A DNA stretch of 32,669 nt. Origin: Sulfurimonas sp. (GTDB taxonomy: Bacteria; Campylobacterota; Campylobacteria; Campylobacterales; Sulfurimonadaceae). A program made the translations under genes and the position numbers. The notes beneath the pieces are model-generated. The model did no database searches. It had not been told where the DNA came from and saw only the letters and a list, made by a program, of their open reading frames with translations. Below are positions 1 through 8,421 of this stretch, one piece after another; position 1 is the stretch's first letter, and every line of letters begins with the position of its first letter. Location of the stretch: NCBI GenBank assembly GCA_027038255.1, contig JALVXQ010000218.1, positions 1 through 32,669 on the forward strand, written 5' to 3'.

Positions 1-1194
1 CAAATAGACTATACAAAATATATCAATTATGCACTTATTGCTTATGCTTTTAGCTTTCCAATCTCAAAGGCTGCAACGAATCTATTTGAAGTTTTAGCAA
101 TTCTTCTTTGGATATTAGAAGGGAATTGGAAAGAAAAATTTGCACTCTATAAAACTAATCTTCTTAGTATTGCAATAGCTCTTTTAATAGGTTTTAGTCT
201 CTTGTCGATTCTTTGGCATGGAAATGCAGAAACAACACTTAGATATGTTGCAAAATATAGACATCTTCTTCTAATTTTTATTTTTTATACTTCTTTTGAC
301 AAAAAATACACATCACATATTCTCTCGGCCTTTTTAGCAGCTATGTTTATCAGTGAACTTACTTCGTACGCCATATTTTTTGAATTAATTCACTATAAAA
401 ACATCTCTCCTTCTGACCCGACTCCTTTTATGAGTCATATGACATACAGCACTATATTAGCATTTACAATTGCTATACTATTAGTAAGATTTTTCTACGA
501 AAAACATCTTAAATTCAAACTCTTCTATATCTTTTTCTTTCTTACAGCAACAACAAATCTCTTTATCAATGGTGGTAAAACAGGACAAATTATTTTTATT
601 ATTCTTATGTTCATCACTATATTTTCATTTATTAAACATAGATTAAAAGCCTTTTTTATAACAAGTTTACTCTTAGTCTCAACATTTTATCTTGCATATA
701 ATTTAAGTCCTAACTTCCACAAACGTTCCATCTTACTCTATAATGGTATTCATAATATCCTTGTAAACAATAACTATAATGCATCAGGTGGATACCGAGC
801 TGCATTAAATATTGTAGGAATAGAGACATACTTAGACAACCCTATTGTAGGGACAGGTATAGCATATAAAATGGCTGACCTAGATAAATATGTCAAACAA
901 CATAATTTTGGAATTGAAAACTTTAATAGATGGGCAGATTATCATGATGCTTTTCTTACAATAGCCGTTCAGTTAGGAATAGTAGGTTTATTTATCGTCA
1001 TATCAATTATCTATATGCTATTTTCTTTTAAATATAACACCAAAGAGTATAAAATTTTGAGCCTTTTATTTGCTACTTCCTTTGTAATATTCTCATTTAC
1101 ACATAATACATTTCACACCATGAACCCTATGATATTTTTTGCTCTTTTTGGAGGGTTTTTCAATGCACTCTCACGTGTGGATTCGCTCAAATAG
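1..1194 (+). CDS. O-antigen ligase / Wzy-like polytopic membrane protein, 5' end truncated by window edge
   Basis: The listed ORF starts at a TTG (202), but frame 1 is open from position 1 (QIDYTKYINYALIAYAFSFPISKAATNLFEVLAILLW...), so the gene begins upstream of the window. Many TM segments and a 'GTGIAYKMADL...HNTFHTMNPMIFFALFGG' C-terminus typical of the O-antigen ligase family. Confidence 0.75.
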   Translation, partial: QIDYTKYINYALIAYAFSFPISKAATNLFEVLAILLWILEGNWKEKFALYKTNLLSIAIALLIGFSLLSILWHGNAETTLRYVAKYRHLLLIFIFYTSFDKKYTSHILSAFLAAMFISELTSYAIFFELIHYKNISPSDPTPFMSHMTYSTILAFTIAILLVRFFYEKHLKFKLFYIFFFLTATTNLFINGGKTGQIIFIILMFITIFSFIKHRLKAFFITSLLLVSTFYLAYNLSPNFHKRSILLYNGIHNILVNNNYNASGGYRAALNIVGIETYLDNPIVGTGIAYKMADLDKYVKQHNFGIENFNRWADYHDAFLTIAVQLGIVGLFIVISIIYMLFSFKYNTKEYKILSLLFATSFVIFSFTHNTFHTMNPMIFFALFGGFFNALSRVDSLK

Positions 1195-2199
1195 CAGATC
1201 AATAGACTCCTTAAGTTTCTGCTGAGAAATATTTTGATGTTGATAGAGTTTTCCTTCATCAAATGAATCATACACGGCAATAAACTTTTCATTTTTTGGA
1301 TCAACAAATATTGGGTGTGTATAAGTAAAAAGTGTAAAAACATAGTTATCAAAAGCCATAGCCAGGTGCATAAGTCCTGTATCTGGAGTCACCATAAATT
1401 TACATAATTTTATAAGTGCTGCTATCTCTTCTATATGCATTGTTTTGAGTTTAATAAATGGAATAGCACTCGTTTGTAAAAATTCATCTATAAACCGCTG
1501 CTGTAAATATTCTTGAGAAGGATTACAAACAACAGCAGGAATATAAGCATATTTTTCATAGATATACTTCACTATAAAAAAATACTTTTCAAAAGTAAGA
1601 ATTTTATCCTCTTTACTCGAAGCCAAGTTTAAAATATAGAGTTTTTTAGAATCATACGGAAAAGTTTTCAGATAACTTTCTATTTCATCTCTCACAGTTT
1701 CATCCAAATCAAAAACTGGACGCAAAGAGAACTTCTTTTTAGATAAAGGCTCTACAATTGAAATCATAAATGAGCTCAGTGTCTGCTCATCACGCAAGCG
1801 ATGAGCATCACATTCATTTTTTACATTGTAGAGATACTTATTTTCCTTTTTACAAAAACCAAGTTTATATTTTGCAGATGAAAAAAAGACCATAGGCCGG
1901 GAAATACCACCATTGTAAAGATTTACCAACAGATCAAATTTCTCTTTACGCACTCGCAAAATTGATTTCACTTTTTTAAGATTTTGTTTAAGCTTATTCT
2001 TCTCTTTCGTTCTATCAAAGACTCTAATCTCATCTACATTCCGGTTATGCTTTAAGACAGCTTCTCCAATGGGATCCACCAAAACAGTGATTTTTGCTTC
2101 TGGGTACAGCTCTTTTAAAGCACGGATGACCGGTGTTCTTAATATTACATCACCCAAAAGTCCAAACATAATTATGCCAATGGTATGAATATCTTTCAT
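1171..2199 (-). CDS. Glycosyltransferase family 9 (ADP-heptose:LPS heptosyltransferase-like)
   Basis: N-term IGIIMFGLLGDVILRTPVIRALKELYPEAKITVLVDP and C-term VTPDTGLMHLAMAF are GT9 signatures. Start placed at the internal ATG (MKDIHTIG), giving only a small gap from the upstream gene; the listed ORF runs to 2241. Confidence 0.85.
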   Translation of the reverse strand: MKDIHTIGIIMFGLLGDVILRTPVIRALKELYPEAKITVLVDPIGEAVLKHNRNVDEIRVFDRTKEKNKLKQNLKKVKSILRVRKEKFDLLVNLYNGGISRPMVFFSSAKYKLGFCKKENKYLYNVKNECDAHRLRDEQTLSSFMISIVEPLSKKKFSLRPVFDLDETVRDEIESYLKTFPYDSKKLYILNLASSKEDKILTFEKYFFIVKYIYEKYAYIPAVVCNPSQEYLQQRFIDEFLQTSAIPFIKLKTMHIEEIAALIKLCKFMVTPDTGLMHLAMAFDNYVFTLFTYTHPIFVDPKNEKFIAVYDSFDEGKLYQHQNISQQKLKESIDLLFERIHT

Positions 2200-2209
2200 C
2201 TCTTGAGGA

Positions 2210-3295
2210 CTATATTTTCGTAAGCACATCATACAACTCACTTAACTGCTTTGATTTTGAAAACTTTTGCAATACTTTTGCATATCCATTCTCTTGAATC
2301 CTTCTTCTCAATGTATCTTCTTTATATAAAGTCTCTATTTTTTCTGCCAGATTATCACAACTTCCATCAAAAAGCAAGCCATCCACACCATCCTCTATAA
2401 TTTCCAAAGGTCCCCCTCTGTTTGTTGCTATCACAGGAACTCTATTTGCCATAGCCTCAATAACGACAAGACCAAAGGTTTCATTTTCCGTTGCAAGCAC
2501 ATTGATATCAAAAAGCTTCATATGTTCATTGACCTCTTTTGTAAAACCAGTAAAGATTATTTTATCTTCAATGCCCAACTCTTGTGTTTTTTCTTTTAAA
2601 ACTTTAGCATAACTCTCATCCATAAAAGAGCCCACTATAATGCCCTTAATGTTAAGGTCTTTGAGCTTACTAATAGCCTCTATAACTTTATACTGCCCTT
2701 TTCCTGCTTCGATTCTGCCAACTATACCTACAATAAACGCATCACTGAGATTATACTTTTTTTGCAGCTCGAGAACTTTTTTTTCATCAACATGGGGTAT
2801 TTTTGTTCCAAGGTAAACCGTCTCTATCTTTGGTCTTACATCATCTGGTATAAATTTTTCAAGCTGCTCTTTTACTTTTAAAGTCACTGCATGTATCATA
2901 TCTATATTTTTATAGAGCCATTTATGATAAAAATCATCTTTAAAGCGTGTCATTCCCATATGACGACTCTGCACAAGCTTTGGTCTGCGTTTGCTTAACA
3001 CTTTAGCCAACACAGCGGTAATCATATCTCGTGTCCAGTGAAAATGGAGGATGTCTATCTCATTTTCATCTATGTATTTTGCCAATTGCAAAGCAGGAAA
3101 AATAGGAAAAAGCTTATTTCTTTTCAAATGAAACTTATCTATATCTTCAAGATAATCATCTAATTTAGAGTGGGACGAGACAACTACTCTGCAGTTCGTC
3201 CTTTTTGAAAACTCTTCATAACAACTTGCAACAAACATCTCAAGTCCACCAAGATCTGGTGCTAAACAGAGTTCTAAAATATTTTTATTCTGCAT
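2210..3295 (-). CDS. Glycosyltransferase family 4 (GT-B)
   Basis: LGGLEMF..., GIVGRIEAGKGQ, ENETFGLVVIEAMANRVPVIATNRGGPLEIIEDG: classic GT4 E-x7-E motif region. Confidence 0.88.
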   Translation of the reverse strand: MQNKNILELCLAPDLGGLEMFVASCYEEFSKRTNCRVVVSSHSKLDDYLEDIDKFHLKRNKLFPIFPALQLAKYIDENEIDILHFHWTRDMITAVLAKVLSKRRPKLVQSRHMGMTRFKDDFYHKWLYKNIDMIHAVTLKVKEQLEKFIPDDVRPKIETVYLGTKIPHVDEKKVLELQKKYNLSDAFIVGIVGRIEAGKGQYKVIEAISKLKDLNIKGIIVGSFMDESYAKVLKEKTQELGIEDKIIFTGFTKEVNEHMKLFDINVLATENETFGLVVIEAMANRVPVIATNRGGPLEIIEDGVDGLLFDGSCDNLAEKIETLYKEDTLRRRIQENGYAKVLQKFSKSKQLSELYDVLTKI

Positions 3296-4319
3296 ATAAC
3301 TCTTCTAGCATTCTTGTAGTAGCGTGATACACTTCTTCAACCGATGGTGGAATAAAATTAGTATTAAAAACCACTTGATGTTCTTTCACTTTCGGAAGGT
3401 ATCGCATAGGCGATATATTCTGTACCCACATTAACCCTAATGTTGGAGCATTTGCGGCAATTGCCATATTTCTAATTCCTGTATCACCAACAATAACCAA
3501 AGAACTGGTTGCTAAATAATCATAAATTTCTTCTATCGGTAGAGCATCCTGATGAATAACATTTTCATTTTCTTGAAATGGCGTGTATATTGTATTAAAG
3601 TTTTCTTCTTCTTTAATACCTTTTAAAATAACATGATTATAATGTGGGTACCGCTTAATCATTACTTGTATAAGTTGTACGAACTTTTGTTCTTCCCAAC
3701 AACGTTGTGGCACAGAAGCACCAGCAAAGTATATAACAAAAGGGGTCTTCTTGTTACGTTTTTTATTTGTCAATGCATAGTTAAGTGGATAATGTTGCGT
3801 ATTAGCACCCATTATATTAATTTGATGCATCATACTCATAGTTTCGAGAACAAAATCACTACGAGGCACAGCAATATCATAAAAAATACGTCGTATCCAT
3901 CGATAAGGGTAACCTACTTTTATTTTTGTATTACTAAAAAGTATTAACATCAAACTTAAAGCACTATCTGTCAAATCAAACATTATATCTTGGGGAGGCA
4001 ACTCACGAATCTGATTACGTCTTTGAAAAAAGTTTGTTTTTTTATTTGTCTTTTGATCTTTTTTATCAACAATATGTATAACATCTACTAAATCTTCAGG
4101 CATACCATACATATAACAACGCATAACGCTTAGTGTAATTTTTGCATTAGGAAAAAATTTTCTTAATTCTAATAAAAAAGGACGCATCACTACAAAATCA
4201 CCAATAGCTGCATGCCGAACTACAGTCACCGATTGTATATCTTCAGGCTGCCTAGATGCTAAAAAATCTTTTGCTTTTTGTGATGCCCATGCACTGCCTC
4301 GTCTAAAGTTTAACTTCAA
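3285..4319 (-). CDS. Glycosyltransferase family 9 (heptosyltransferase-like)
   Basis: TVVRHAAIGDFVVMRPFLLELRKFFPNAKITLSV and VIVGDTGIRNMAIAANAPTLGL. ORF extends to 4358 (TTG), but that start lies on a promoter-like TATAAT. A TTG at 4317-4319 preceded by AAAAGG is a better start. Confidence 0.75.
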   Translation of the reverse strand: MKLNFRRGSAWASQKAKDFLASRQPEDIQSVTVVRHAAIGDFVVMRPFLLELRKFFPNAKITLSVMRCYMYGMPEDLVDVIHIVDKKDQKTNKKTNFFQRRNQIRELPPQDIMFDLTDSALSLMLILFSNTKIKVGYPYRWIRRIFYDIAVPRSDFVLETMSMMHQINIMGANTQHYPLNYALTNKKRNKKTPFVIYFAGASVPQRCWEEQKFVQLIQVMIKRYPHYNHVILKGIKEEENFNTIYTPFQENENVIHQDALPIEEIYDYLATSSLVIVGDTGIRNMAIAANAPTLGLMWVQNISPMRYLPKVKEHQVVFNTNFIPPSVEEVYHATTRMLEELYAE

Positions 4320-4333
4320 GCTAATACCTTTTC

Positions 4334-4358
4334 TTGTATAATTAACTCTATTATACAA
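4334..4358. promoter_or_regulatory. Symmetric divergent promoter candidate: perfect 9-bp inverted repeat TTGTATAAT-N7-ATTATACAA
   Basis: Arms 4334-4342 and 4350-4358 are exact reverse complements. Each contains a consensus TATAAT -10 box, one pointing to each divergent gene. Confidence 0.55.
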
Positions 4359-4377
4359 AATAAATTATGAGAACTCT

Positions 4378-5118
4378 ATGAAATACCAAATAAGTCCAGA
4401 ATATAGAACAAAATTAGATGATTTTGTAAAAAATATCAGAGACTATTTTAACAAAAACAAAAATACGATTCATAAAGCAAGAAATGAACTAAAAATTATT
4501 CCTTATCAAGGCGTAAACACCGTTGTAAAAGCTTTTAAAATTCCAAATGTCATTAACAAAATTGCCTATACTTTCTTTCGAGATTCAAAAGCAAAGAAAT
4601 CTTATCTCTATGCCCTAAAGATTCAAGAGTTTACGCCTGCACCTATCGGATACATAGAATTTTCCAGCAATGGCCTTTTAAATGAGAGTTTTTTTATCAG
4701 CGAAGAGTTTTCTTATGACTTTACTATTCGAGAACCACTTTTAGAGGCAGATTTTGAAGATAGAGAGGAGATTTTTAGAGCATTTGCACGTTTTACCCTG
4801 CAACTTCACGACAACAATATTTTTCACAATGATTACTCTCCGGGCAATATTCTCATACAAAAAACTCCATCAGGCTACATCTTTAAAATTGTCGATATCA
4901 ACCGTATGAAGTTCCTGAATTTGAATGAAGATATGCGTGCACAAAACTTTGCAAAACTCTGGGCGCATGATGAAATTTTAGAGATTATGGCTGATGAGTA
5001 TGCAAAACACCACTCCTGTTCACAAGATTTCAAACAAAAAGTACTCTACTACTCCAACAAAAACAAAAAGATTAAAAATTTCAAAAAAAGGCTTAAAGGA
5101 AAACCTGTCAATGACTAA
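4378..5118 (+). CDS. Lipopolysaccharide core kinase-like protein (WaaP/InaA-type protein-kinase fold)
   Basis: LHDNNIFHNDYSPGNILIQ...FKIVDINRMKF matches the catalytic H-x-D-x4-N and D-x-N/D-R motifs of the Kdo/WaaP kinase family. Confidence 0.75.
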   Translation: MKYQISPEYRTKLDDFVKNIRDYFNKNKNTIHKARNELKIIPYQGVNTVVKAFKIPNVINKIAYTFFRDSKAKKSYLYALKIQEFTPAPIGYIEFSSNGLLNESFFISEEFSYDFTIREPLLEADFEDREEIFRAFARFTLQLHDNNIFHNDYSPGNILIQKTPSGYIFKIVDINRMKFLNLNEDMRAQNFAKLWAHDEILEIMADEYAKHHSCSQDFKQKVLYYSNKNKKIKNFKKRLKGKPVND

Positions 5119-5872
5119 AATCTCCCATATTTCTTGTGTTATGATTGTAAAAAATGCTGAACCCACATTAAGAGATGTACTTGACGCCCTTCATTCATTT
5201 CAGGAAGTCATCGTTTACAGCAACAACTCCACTGACAAAACCGACACTATTGCAGCATCATATCCAAATGTAAAACTTATTCAAGGCGAATTTATAGGCT
5301 TTGGTCCGACAAAAAATCTTGCGGCCTCTCACGCAACAAACAGCTGGATCTTCTCACTTGATGCTGATGAAGTTGTGACAAAAGAGTTCATAGAAAATCT
5401 TGCGCAAACAAAACTCTCAAAAGAGTATGTTTACTCCATCTTACGCACAAATTTTTATAAAAAAAGAGAGATTAAACATTGCTGGGCAGCTGATGAGATC
5501 ATCCGCATCTATAACAAAGAGGTCACAGCTTTTACAGATAAACATGTTCATGAACATATCATGCAAAAAAGTCTGAAAAAAACAATGATTTTGGGACTTA
5601 TAAAACACTATACCTACACATCCATCGAGGAGTTCATTAATAAAGCCAACACCTACTCCACCCTCTTTGCACAAAACAATGCCGGCAAAAAAAGTTCATC
5701 TCCAAGTAAAGCCTTTTTTAATGGAGCTTACTCTTTCATCAAAACATACTTTTTCAAGCAGGGTTTTCGTGACGGCTATGTAGGACTTTTAATCGCCTAT
5801 AGCCACATGGTAACGAATTTCTATAAATATCTTAAACTCTATGAATTAAATGAAGAACTAAAGAGAAAGTAG
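5111..5872 (+). CDS. Glycosyltransferase family 2 (WaaE/KdtX-like)
   Basis: ISCVMIVKNAEPTLRDVLDALHSFQEVIVYSNNSTDKT...FSLDADEVVTKEF. Start at ATG 5111 (MTKISHIS) overlaps the upstream stop by 8 nt. The longer ORF from 4994 is mostly out-of-frame overlap with the kinase gene. Confidence 0.85.
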   Translation: MTKISHISCVMIVKNAEPTLRDVLDALHSFQEVIVYSNNSTDKTDTIAASYPNVKLIQGEFIGFGPTKNLAASHATNSWIFSLDADEVVTKEFIENLAQTKLSKEYVYSILRTNFYKKREIKHCWAADEIIRIYNKEVTAFTDKHVHEHIMQKSLKKTMILGLIKHYTYTSIEEFINKANTYSTLFAQNNAGKKSSSPSKAFFNGAYSFIKTYFFKQGFRDGYVGLLIAYSHMVTNFYKYLKLYELNEELKRK

Positions 5873-6823
5873 CTCTTTTCGCACGCTTTCAAACATTGTT
5901 TCTCTTTTGGACTTGTCTACCGGAAGCATATAATGTTTTTGCAGTTTTTTATCGCCTATACTTTTCCATCTCGCAGCACTCGCAAAGTTCGAATCTCCAA
6001 AAAATGTCATCGTTGCTGTTCCCACCAAAGAAGCAAGATGATAAGTTCCAGTGGAAGTTGAGACAAAAAGTTTAAAATTCGCTATAAGTTTTGCAAAATT
6101 GACGATGCCCTCATTTGAGAGGTGAAAAACTACTTTTTCACCTTCTAATCTCTTTTGCATATCCTCACGCAAGGCATTTTCATCAGGGCCAAAAGTCAGT
6201 ACAACATCATATTTCTCCTGTCTGAGAACATCACGAATGAGGATTTCATACTCATCTAAGTTCCAATTTGCATCGGATGAGCCGCCAAAACCGACATGAA
6301 AAGCTATCACTTCTCTTTTAATTCCATTTTTCTGACAAAACTGCTCATAAATAGCTTTACTGTCATCAAATTGCAATAGTGGCTTTGGATAGCTGATGTC
6401 AATGTCGCTAAATGCCTCACGTGCTAGTGCCAAGTTATACTCAAACTCTGCCATCTTCACTTCACTGCGTCGCTGTTTTATGCGGTGATTGTAAAAAATT
6501 TGTGCTATCTTTGTTGCCGGTGCGTAACGTTTCTTGATACCTGCCAAGAACTGTGCCAAAGCTACCCGTGTGTTTGAAAAGAGTGTAATTGAAAGGTCAA
6601 TTTTTGCAGATTTCAACTTGCGTGAGAGTTCAAACAGAGAGCTTTTGCCATCATCAACAAGCACCTCATCAATAAAGTCACATGCCTCAGCTAAGGCTCT
6701 GTTAAGCGGTGCAACAAGAACAATGACTCTATTTTGAGGATCATGCTTTTTTAACACATACATTGTTGGCAGTGCTGTGATGAAGTCTCCAAGTTTATCT
6801 GTTCGTACAACTAATATATTCAT
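5858..6823 (-). CDS. Glycosyltransferase family 9 (heptosyltransferase-like)
   Basis: MNILVVRTDKLGDFITALPTMYVLKKHDP and FVSTSTGTYHLASLVGTATMTFFGD are GT9 signatures. Confidence 0.85.
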   Translation of the reverse strand: MNILVVRTDKLGDFITALPTMYVLKKHDPQNRVIVLVAPLNRALAEACDFIDEVLVDDGKSSLFELSRKLKSAKIDLSITLFSNTRVALAQFLAGIKKRYAPATKIAQIFYNHRIKQRRSEVKMAEFEYNLALAREAFSDIDISYPKPLLQFDDSKAIYEQFCQKNGIKREVIAFHVGFGGSSDANWNLDEYEILIRDVLRQEKYDVVLTFGPDENALREDMQKRLEGEKVVFHLSNEGIVNFAKLIANFKLFVSTSTGTYHLASLVGTATMTFFGDSNFASAARWKSIGDKKLQKHYMLPVDKSKRETMFESVRKELLSL

Positions 6824-6828
6824 AAAGC

Positions 6829-7097
6829 AAGTACCTATCCAGAAGTAAAACCAACTAACAGCGATAAGAAAAAGGTACAGATATAAGGCAGATTTTTGAA
6901 ATCCTAGCCGTAGCTAAGATGAGAAAATCTAACGCAGTAGATGTGCCTTTTTCTTATCGCCCGTAGGGAGGCTTAAAATGATAACGATTACTGCGTTAAA
7001 AAGAGTTGAAGCTATTAATAGCTCCTGCCTCTTTTTGCCTTGTACTCATCATCATTTTAAACCTCTGTTATTTGGTTTTACTTCTGGATAGGTACTT
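6829..7097. mobile_element. MITE-like / structured element with 33-bp terminal inverted repeats and two internal hairpin arms
   Basis: 6829-6861 AAGTACCTATCCAGAAGTAAAACCAACTAACAG versus 7065-7097 CTGTTATTTGGTTTTACTTCTGGATAGGTACTT: reverse complements, 32/33. Internal: 6861-6879/6942-6960 (18/19, remaining pair G-U in RNA), 6968-6982/7051-7065 (14/15), 6930-6939/6989-6998 (10/10), 6998-7005/7029-7036 (8/8), palindrome AGCTATTAATAGCT 7010-7023. Confidence 0.75.
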
Positions 7098-7128
7098 AAT
7101 TTATCTTAATATGGCTATAATTGCACTT

Positions 7129-8421
7129 ATGAAAAAACCTTTTGCATGGGATGCCTATTCCGACCAGCCGGCACTGCTTACAGATAGAGATTTTAAAAAA
7201 AAGATGCGAAAAAAAGAACGTAACTCTCTTTTGTATACTATCGTCTCTGCACTCATTTTTCTGCCTCTCTCTTTGCTCGCGATGCCTTTTGTCAAAAGAA
7301 AAGAGATAGATACTACACATTTTTTCTCTTTGGGTGTCGATTTTGAACGAGAGAGAGCTCTCACGCAGGAGCTTTTAGAGGAACTTGAGGTAGAGTCTGT
7401 TTTACTTCGTTTAAAACTTTGGGAGATGGAAAAACTCCCAGAGCTTAAAACCTTTGTACAACAGAACAAAGAGAAAAAAATCATCTTAAAAATCATGCAG
7501 GACAGAGAGCATATAGAAGATTTGACACTGCTGCAAAGTGACCTGAGAACTATTTTTTCCGAGCTGCGTGAGCATGTTGACATCTTCGAAATCGGTACAA
7601 CCATCAACCGTGCCAAATGGGGATTTTTCTCTGCCGGAGAGTATCTACGGTTTTACAAGCTTGCCTATGATTTAAAAATCTCTGAATTTAAAGATATTAA
7701 CCTCATCGGCAGTGGTGTCATCGATTTTGAGCTCTACTACACGGTGCATACTCTTTTTAATTTCTGCAAATGCAAGTACGACGGTGTTGCCTCTTTGTTG
7801 TATGTTGACAGACGTGGTGCACCGGAAAACACGCAATTGGGATTTAACCTTACAGACAAAATCGCTCTGCTGAGCACTATGGTCTGGCTCAGCCCCAAAA
7901 CAAAACAAAAACTCTACATCACGGAGACAAACTGGCCTATCAGCGGCACCGCGCCCTATGCACCGACAAGTGAGTATGAGTGCGTAAGTGAAGAAGCCTA
8001 CAGTGACTATATGCTGCGCTACTATCTGCTCAGTTTCGCTTCCCAACAGGTTGATTCTCTCTCTTGGCACCAGCTTATTGCCCCTGGTTATGGGCTCGTA
8101 GACAATCGTGAAGGCATACACAAACGAAAAGCTTTTTATGTTTACAAATATATGTTTGCAACACTCCAAAATGCACAGTTCTTACGTCTTGATATTAAAA
8201 GAGGCTATTATATCATTCAATTTTGGATTGATGAACAACTTCTGCAGGTGCATTGGTCACTCAATGAGACAACTCTAAAAAATGAAGAGTTTTTTGAAGT
8301 TTACTCTAAAAGCGGAAAAAAAATAGAAGATGAGATACTTGAGATTGGTTCTGCACCACTTTATATCTTCATCACTAAAGAGGTCGGTCAAAAAGTCAAT
8401 GCAAGTGAGAGGATAGGATGA
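7129..8421 (+). CDS. Putative membrane-anchored glycoside hydrolase (TIM-barrel-like) in LPS locus
   Basis: Basic N-terminus plus one TM (SLLYTIVSALIFLPLSLLAMPFV), then a soluble domain with FEIGTTINRAKWG and YITETNWPISG resembling acid/base and nucleophile strands of GH clan A. The ORF extension to 7006 is encoded by the inverted-repeat element; ATG 7129 (or 7111) is more likely. Confidence 0.55.
   Translation: MKKPFAWDAYSDQPALLTDRDFKKKMRKKERNSLLYTIVSALIFLPLSLLAMPFVKRKEIDTTHFFSLGVDFERERALTQELLEELEVESVLLRLKLWEMEKLPELKTFVQQNKEKKIILKIMQDREHIEDLTLLQSDLRTIFSELREHVDIFEIGTTINRAKWGFFSAGEYLRFYKLAYDLKISEFKDINLIGSGVIDFELYYTVHTLFNFCKCKYDGVASLLYVDRRGAPENTQLGFNLTDKIALLSTMVWLSPKTKQKLYITETNWPISGTAPYAPTSEYECVSEEAYSDYMLRYYLLSFASQQVDSLSWHQLIAPGYGLVDNREGIHKRKAFYVYKYMFATLQNAQFLRLDIKRGYYIIQFWIDEQLLQVHWSLNETTLKNEEFFEVYSKSGKKIEDEILEIGSAPLYIFITKEVGQKVNASERIG

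Noticed and set aside
1113-1352. 79-aa minus ORF spanning the convergent junction
   Set aside because: Overlaps two supported genes in another frame; no protein features.
3633-3947. 104-aa + strand ORF
   Set aside because: Lies wholly antisense within the well-supported GT9 gene; no motif, composition looks like a shadow ORF.
5983-5997. tRNA T-loop-like AGTTCGAATCTCC
   Set aside because: Sits inside the GT9 coding sequence; no acceptor, D or anticodon arms found around it. Chance match.
6861-6960. Possible c-di-GMP or other known riboswitch
   Set aside because: I could not match conserved riboswitch core sequences; the symmetry with terminal inverted repeats fits a MITE-like or novel structured element better.
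7155-8169. Antisense ORFs of 153 and 165 aa (7155-7616, 7672-8169)
   Set aside because: Ser/Cys-rich translations typical of antisense frames of a real gene; sense frame 7129-8421 is better supported.
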